Source of the DNA: Fructobacillus cardui
Lineage (GTDB): Bacteria; Bacillota; Bacilli; Lactobacillales; Lactobacillaceae
Length of the DNA: 64,000 nucleotides
Assembly: GCF_023218935.1 (NCBI RefSeq)
Contig: NZ_JAJIAL010000003.1
Strand: one strand, 5' to 3'
Below the pieces are notes generated by a model. It saw nothing but the letters and a program-made list of their open reading frames with translations, had not been told where the DNA came from and searched no databases. The position numbers and the translations under genes are program-made. Positions 60,997 to 64,000 of this stretch are shown here, one piece after another (positions within the stretch are counted from its first letter, which is position 1; every line of letters starts with the position of its first letter).

Positions 60997-61254
60997 ATGG
61001 AAGTTTTAAAGTATCTGGAGGCCTTGCAATACGAATCAGCCGATACCGTGATGGGATCGATTATGAGTGCGACTGATTTTCCAGCGTTAGCCGGAATTGA
61101 GGATGCCTGTGACGTTCAGCACAGCACGACGAACCAACACGATTTACAGCAAATCGCGCGTTATCAACCAATGTTTTATAACGTGGCCGAACACCGCCTG
61201 GTGAACCAAGCGGATGTCTTGCGCTTGCTGGACTTAGTGACACAAAAACAATAA
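60997..61254 (+). CDS. Small orphan protein
   Basis: The 85-residue soluble protein starts at ATG 60997 after a strong GAAGGAGG site and ends just before a terminator, so it is likely expressed with the aldo/keto reductase. The sequence (EYLEALQYESADTVMG-like start; LVNQADVLRLLDLV end) is mostly helical, and I do not recognise it. Confidence 0.6.
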   Translation: MEVLKYLEALQYESADTVMGSIMSATDFPALAGIEDACDVQHSTTNQHDLQQIARYQPMFYNVAEHRLVNQADVLRLLDLVTQKQ

Positions 61255-61260
61255 TCGAGT

Positions 61261-61289
61261 AGCTCCGCCGTGAATGGTGGAGCTTTTTT
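61261..61289 (+). terminator. Terminator after the orphan ORF
   Basis: AGCTCCGCC pairs with GGTGGAGCT, followed by T6. A further GAGTTGAA/TTCAACTC dyad at 61294-61329 has no clear role. Confidence 0.85.
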
Positions 61290-61447
61290 GCTCGAGTTGA
61301 ATAAGTGATGCGATACATGGGTTCAACTCATGAATCAAGTGGCCGTCAATCATATCGTCTTCACGGTGAGCTACCAGGCGCTAATGCTCAGAAAAAGAAC
61401 ATTTACTAATTTATGTGTATAAAATGATAAAAAGATGAGGGATTAAT

Positions 61448-61476
61448 TTGATTTTTATTTGATACCGTGCTTTAAT
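61448..61476 (+). promoter_or_regulatory. Promoter of the aro operon
   Basis: TTGATT (61448-61453) and TTTAAT (61471-61476) are 17 bases apart. The predicted start near 61483 gives a leader of about 265 bases before aroF. Confidence 0.6.
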
Positions 61477-61506
61477 AAAGGCATAAATTAATTTACGGAG
61501 GACAAA

Positions 61507-61719
61507 AACATGTTGAAAGCACGGACGACGGTTCGATTTTATAGCTATTGGTAAAGCGTCTGCTTGATTCGCACAGAATGGAGCAGATACTCCATTTTGT
61601 GTGGCCAATAGCTTCAACATGTTCCTCGGTCACGCACACGGTTACTTACCATGGCGGACCGAGACCAGGATTCGGTACAAACTCTCGTGGTGGTAAGGGA
61701 TCAGCACGAGAGTTTTTTG
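61507..61719 (+). promoter_or_regulatory. Aromatic amino acid transcription attenuator
   Basis: The strand CCAATAGCTTCAACATGTT (61605-61623) can pair either with the leader codons AGCTATTGG (61543-61551) or with the leader start AACATGTTGAA (61507-61517). A stable AATGGAG/CTCCATT hairpin lies between. Next come CTCGGTC/GACCGAG (61625-61663) and the terminator AAACTCTCGTG/CACGAGAGTTT with T-run (61679-61716). CTTACCA and CGAGA (61646-61664) can pair with TCTCG and TGGTAAG in the terminator's 5' side, an apparent antiterminator. The arrangement fits ribosome-mediated attenuation. Confidence 0.7.
61510..61554 (+). CDS. Aromatic leader peptide of the aro operon
   Basis: A 14-codon ORF, MLKARTTVRFYSYW, starts at ATG 61510, seven bases after GGAGGA, and stops at TAA 61552-61554. 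Its last five codons are TTT-TAT-AGC-TAT-TGG: Phe, Tyr, Ser, Tyr, Trp, covering all three aromatic amino acids whose synthesis the next gene starts. The codons lie inside one strand of a competing RNA helix. Such peptides sense charged tRNA levels by ribosome stalling. Confidence 0.75.
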   Translation: MLKARTTVRFYSYW

Positions 61720-61750
61720 TTGGCTTTTTGTATGGTTAAAGGAGAATAGG

Positions 61751-62737
61751 ATGATTATCGAATTTGCATCAAGTACCGACCCAAAGATTCAATCTTTAAA
61801 GGAGCGTTTTGCTGAAAAAACGGATGTCTTTATTCATGGGAGACGAATTGCTGTGACGGGTTTAACGACCGCTGATTTAACAGAGGCTGAACGGGCAGCA
61901 GTCACAGACATTATTCTCGACCATCCAAAGGCTGTCCAAAGTAGTCGGGCGTTACATCCCGAGGACATTGTCGTCAAGACAGCCCATAGTCAAATTGACC
62001 ATCAGAGTCTAACGTTAATGGCTGGACCTTGTTCAGTTGAATCGAAGGAACACGTCCTTTTAATGGCTGAGGCGGCTAAGAAGGCTGGGGCAACTGTTTT
62101 GCGTGGTGGCGCTTTTAAGCCACGGACGTCACCATACTCTTTCCAGGGGCTTGGCGAAGAGGGGCTGAAATACCTTCGCGAAGCAGCGGATGCTTTCGAT
62201 TTGGACGTGGTCACTGAAGTAATGGATGAAAGCCATGTTGACTTAGTGGGCCAGTATACCGATATTTTCCAAATTGGTGCACGTAATATGCAGAACTTTT
62301 CACTGCTAAAGGCGGTGGGGCAGACACGGATTCCCGTGATGTTGAAACGCGGCATGTCCGCCACGATTGATGATATTTTAAACGCTGCAGAATATATTGC
62401 AGCAGGTGGCAACCAGCAAATTATTTTGGTTGAGCGTGGCATCCGGACTTTTGATAATAAATACACCCGCAACACGCTCGATGTTGGCGCAGTTCCCGTC
62501 TTGCGGGCGTTGTCGCCATACCCAGTCATGGTTGACCCAAGCCATGCGGCTGGCTACGAGAGCTTAGTCGGTCCTGAGGCCTTGGCCGGGGTGGCAGCGG
62601 GTGCAGCTGGCTTGATTATTGAAATTCACGATCATCCAGACCAGGCCTTTTCCGATGGCCCTCAGGCATTGTTGCCAAAGCAATTAGAAGAACTGGCAAA
62701 CCAGTCCCGTGCCATTCACAGTATTATTCGGGGGTAA
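61751..62737 (+). CDS. aroF: 3-deoxy-D-arabino-heptulosonate 7-phosphate synthase (type I-beta)
   Basis: The 328-residue enzyme makes DAHP from PEP and erythrose-4-phosphate, the first step of aromatic synthesis. It has the N-terminal ferredoxin-like extension (residues 1 to about 70) of the Thermotoga-type enzymes, which is the usual site of feedback control. The barrel follows with MAGPCSVES, RGGAFKPRTSPYSFQG, MLKRGM and the DPSHAAG metal site. ATG 61751 follows AAAGGAG. It is four bases ahead of aroB and is under the leader-peptide attenuator. Confidence 0.95.
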   Translation: MIIEFASSTDPKIQSLKERFAEKTDVFIHGRRIAVTGLTTADLTEAERAAVTDIILDHPKAVQSSRALHPEDIVVKTAHSQIDHQSLTLMAGPCSVESKEHVLLMAEAAKKAGATVLRGGAFKPRTSPYSFQGLGEEGLKYLREAADAFDLDVVTEVMDESHVDLVGQYTDIFQIGARNMQNFSLLKAVGQTRIPVMLKRGMSATIDDILNAAEYIAAGGNQQIILVERGIRTFDNKYTRNTLDVGAVPVLRALSPYPVMVDPSHAAGYESLVGPEALAGVAAGAAGLIIEIHDHPDQAFSDGPQALLPKQLEELANQSRAIHSIIRG

Positions 62738-62741
62738 ATCC

Positions 62742-63815
62742 ATGAGTATGATTCCGGTGAAAATGCCAAATCAGTCTTACGATGTCGTGATTGAAGATGG
62801 CTTGCTAAAGACACTTGGCGACCGTGTCCGTCAAGTCTGGTCACCGCGCAAAGTTGCCATTATCACGGACGACAATGTTGGTCCCCTGTACCTCGACCAA
62901 GTTACACATTCATTGACGGAAGCCAGCTTTACGGTGGTTACTGCCGTGGTTCCTCATGGGGAACATTCAAAGTCATTGGCCCAGTTAGAAAAATTGGCCC
63001 AACAGTTGGCAGCAGCGTCCTTTAATCGGACCGATAGTCTGTTAGCCCTCGGCGGAGGCGTAGTTGGCGATTTGACCGGTCTGTTGGCCTCGGTTTATAT
63101 GCGGGGCATTGATTTTATTCAGGTCCCGACCTCCTTGCTCGCCCAGGTAGATAGTTCGGTGGGTGGTAAGACGGCAGTCGACGTGGCTCAAGTGAAAAAT
63201 TTACTGGGAACTTTTTACCAGCCAGACTTGGTTCTGATTGATCCGCAAACGCTAAAAACGTTACCACAGCGAGACTTGGTCGAGGGTTATGGTGAGATAG
63301 TCAAGGCTGGAGCCTTAGTTGGGGGCGACTTTTGGTCCCTGATTTTACAAATTAATTCGCCGGCAACCATTTTGCAAGAAGCGGCCAAGTTGATTCATTT
63401 TGCGCTTAACTTTAAGGTTGAAGTGACTAGCCAGGATGAACGTGAGGGCGGCCAACGGCAACTATTGAATTTTGGTCATACAATCGGTCATGGGGTTGAG
63501 TCACTGGCAAACGGTGACCTTCGCCATGGGGAGGCGGTTAGCTTAGGGCTGATTGCGATTAGCACAATCTTTGCTGATCAAGACGAAACCCATGAGGTAT
63601 TGGATAAGCTACGAAACCGCTTAGAAGCTGTCGACTTACCCGTGACATCGTCCCTATTAACTGATGATGGTTTAATGGACAAAATTAAAAATGACAAGAA
63701 AAACCGTCATGGTTATTTGAATGTCGTTTACCTAACCGCTATCGGCCAACCCAAAATCGAAAAAATCAGCTTAGCTGATTTGGCAGCTAAGATTAATCAC
63801 GCAGACTTTTCATAA
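62742..63815 (+). CDS. aroB: 3-dehydroquinate synthase
   Basis: The 357-residue NAD-dependent enzyme converts DAHP to 3-dehydroquinate, the second shikimate step. Clear motifs are LALGGGVVGDLTGLLAS, VPTSLLAQVDSSVGGKTAVD, a Zn site in NFGHTIGHGVES, and RHGEAVSLGL. ATG 62742 follows GGGGGT closely after the aroF stop, so both genes form one operon. Confidence 0.97.
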   Translation: MSMIPVKMPNQSYDVVIEDGLLKTLGDRVRQVWSPRKVAIITDDNVGPLYLDQVTHSLTEASFTVVTAVVPHGEHSKSLAQLEKLAQQLAAASFNRTDSLLALGGGVVGDLTGLLASVYMRGIDFIQVPTSLLAQVDSSVGGKTAVDVAQVKNLLGTFYQPDLVLIDPQTLKTLPQRDLVEGYGEIVKAGALVGGDFWSLILQINSPATILQEAAKLIHFALNFKVEVTSQDEREGGQRQLLNFGHTIGHGVESLANGDLRHGEAVSLGLIAISTIFADQDETHEVLDKLRNRLEAVDLPVTSSLLTDDGLMDKIKNDKKNRHGYLNVVYLTAIGQPKIEKISLADLAAKINHADFS

Positions 63816-63830
63816 CAATTGATGAAATTA

Positions 63831-63873
63831 AAAAGAAGTTAGTCGAAAAGTATTTTTCGGCTAACTTCTTTTG
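63831..63873. terminator. Bidirectional terminator after aroB
   Basis: AAAAGAAGTTAG pairs with CTAACTTCTTTT around an inner CGAAAA/TTTTCG. It separates aroB from the convergent minus-strand gene. Confidence 0.88.
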
Positions 63874-63906
63874 TGTGTTGATTGCAAATAAGAAAGACTG
63901 GCTTCG

Positions 63907-64000
63907 TTAAAGCTGGTCAAAAAAATTTTGAAGGTCTGCGCGATACAGCCTTGGAACTTGGCTAAGGTCGGCAACGGTCTTAGCGCCCAAAAGGGTCATT
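63907..64000 (-). CDS. C-terminal end of a minus-strand gene, possibly type 2 IPP isomerase (partial)
   Basis: The reverse strand reads MTLLGAKTVADLSQVPRLYR and ends FFDQL before TAA at 63907-63909. The LGAKTVADL then P context resembles the end of FMN-dependent isopentenyl-diphosphate isomerases (fni/idi-2), which supply isoprenoid precursors. Only 31 residues are in the window, so this is tentative. Confidence 0.45.
   Translation of the reverse strand, partial: MTLLGAKTVADLSQVPRLYRADLQNFFDQL

Noticed and set aside
61294..61329. GAGTTGAA/TTCAACTC dyad as a regulator site for the aro operon
   Set aside because: It is more than 110 bases upstream of the predicted promoter, next to a terminator, and nothing ties it to aro control.
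61480..61740. T-box riboswitch upstream of aroF
   Set aside because: The conserved T-box sequence and its antiterminator bulge are absent, while a leader ORF with aromatic codons explains the layout better.

Overview
The window comes from a low-GC Gram-positive lactic acid bacterium, most likely of the Leuconostoc/Weissella branch of Lactobacillaceae. The main evidence is the citrate cluster (divergent citI, then citM-C-D-E-F-XG and CitP-type carriers), an arrangement known from Weissella and Leuconostoc. The dnaG-rpoD pair, an LL-H-type holin, and DUF1831 and YtxH small proteins agree with this. The species cannot be fixed from the sequence alone.

Positions 1 to about 28,320 are the right-hand part of a prophage with a contractile tail. 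In order it holds the end of the early region (RusA resolvase, RinA/ArpU-like late regulator), a late promoter with a structured RNA, a DUF308 membrane protein, packaging genes (TerS, TerL), portal, head genes, connectors, sheath and tube, tail chaperones, tape measure, a baseplate/spike module, a fibre, holin and amidase. A short AT-rich accessory stretch follows, with a DUF2335 membrane protein, small ORFs and possible small RNAs. The prophage ends at a tRNA-Arg(CCU) gene on the minus strand; the integrase end lies outside the window. Several phage genes are broken: TerS and TerL are split by single-base shifts, the tape measure carries an in-frame TAG, and DUF2335 is shifted in its leader. 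This is a decayed prophage or a sequence with homopolymer errors.

From 28.3 to 42.2 kb is ordinary chromosome: upp, a D,D-carboxypeptidase, a YtxH-like protein (minus), map, an RsmF-type rRNA methyltransferase, DUF1831, a histidine phosphatase, recD2, prs, an SGNH hydrolase, an aldo/keto reductase, a small redoxin and a BrnQ carrier behind a structured leader. A 25-base copy of the tRNA-Arg 3' end lies at 33.39 kb.

From 42.3 to 53.8 kb is the citrate fermentation island. CitI faces an AT-rich control region and the operon citM-citC-citD-citE-citF-citXG, followed by an alpha/beta hydrolase and two tandem 2-hydroxycarboxylate carriers. The first carrier is frameshifted near its C-terminus; the second is intact with its own promoter. 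Together they import citrate, activate and run citrate lyase, and decarboxylate oxaloacetate.

From 53.8 to 64.0 kb are a broken surface-protein gene, dnaG-rpoD, a preQ1-I riboswitch controlling queT and a coupled SDR gene, and a type I toxin-antitoxin locus with a duplicated antisense-RNA unit. A second aldo/keto reductase and a small orphan gene follow, and then aroF-aroB. The aro pair is preceded by a 14-codon leader peptide ending Phe-Tyr-Ser-Tyr-Trp, several competing RNA helices and an intrinsic terminator. This apparent ribosome-mediated attenuator for aromatic synthesis is the most unusual element in the window. The window closes inside a minus-strand gene that may be type 2 IPP isomerase.
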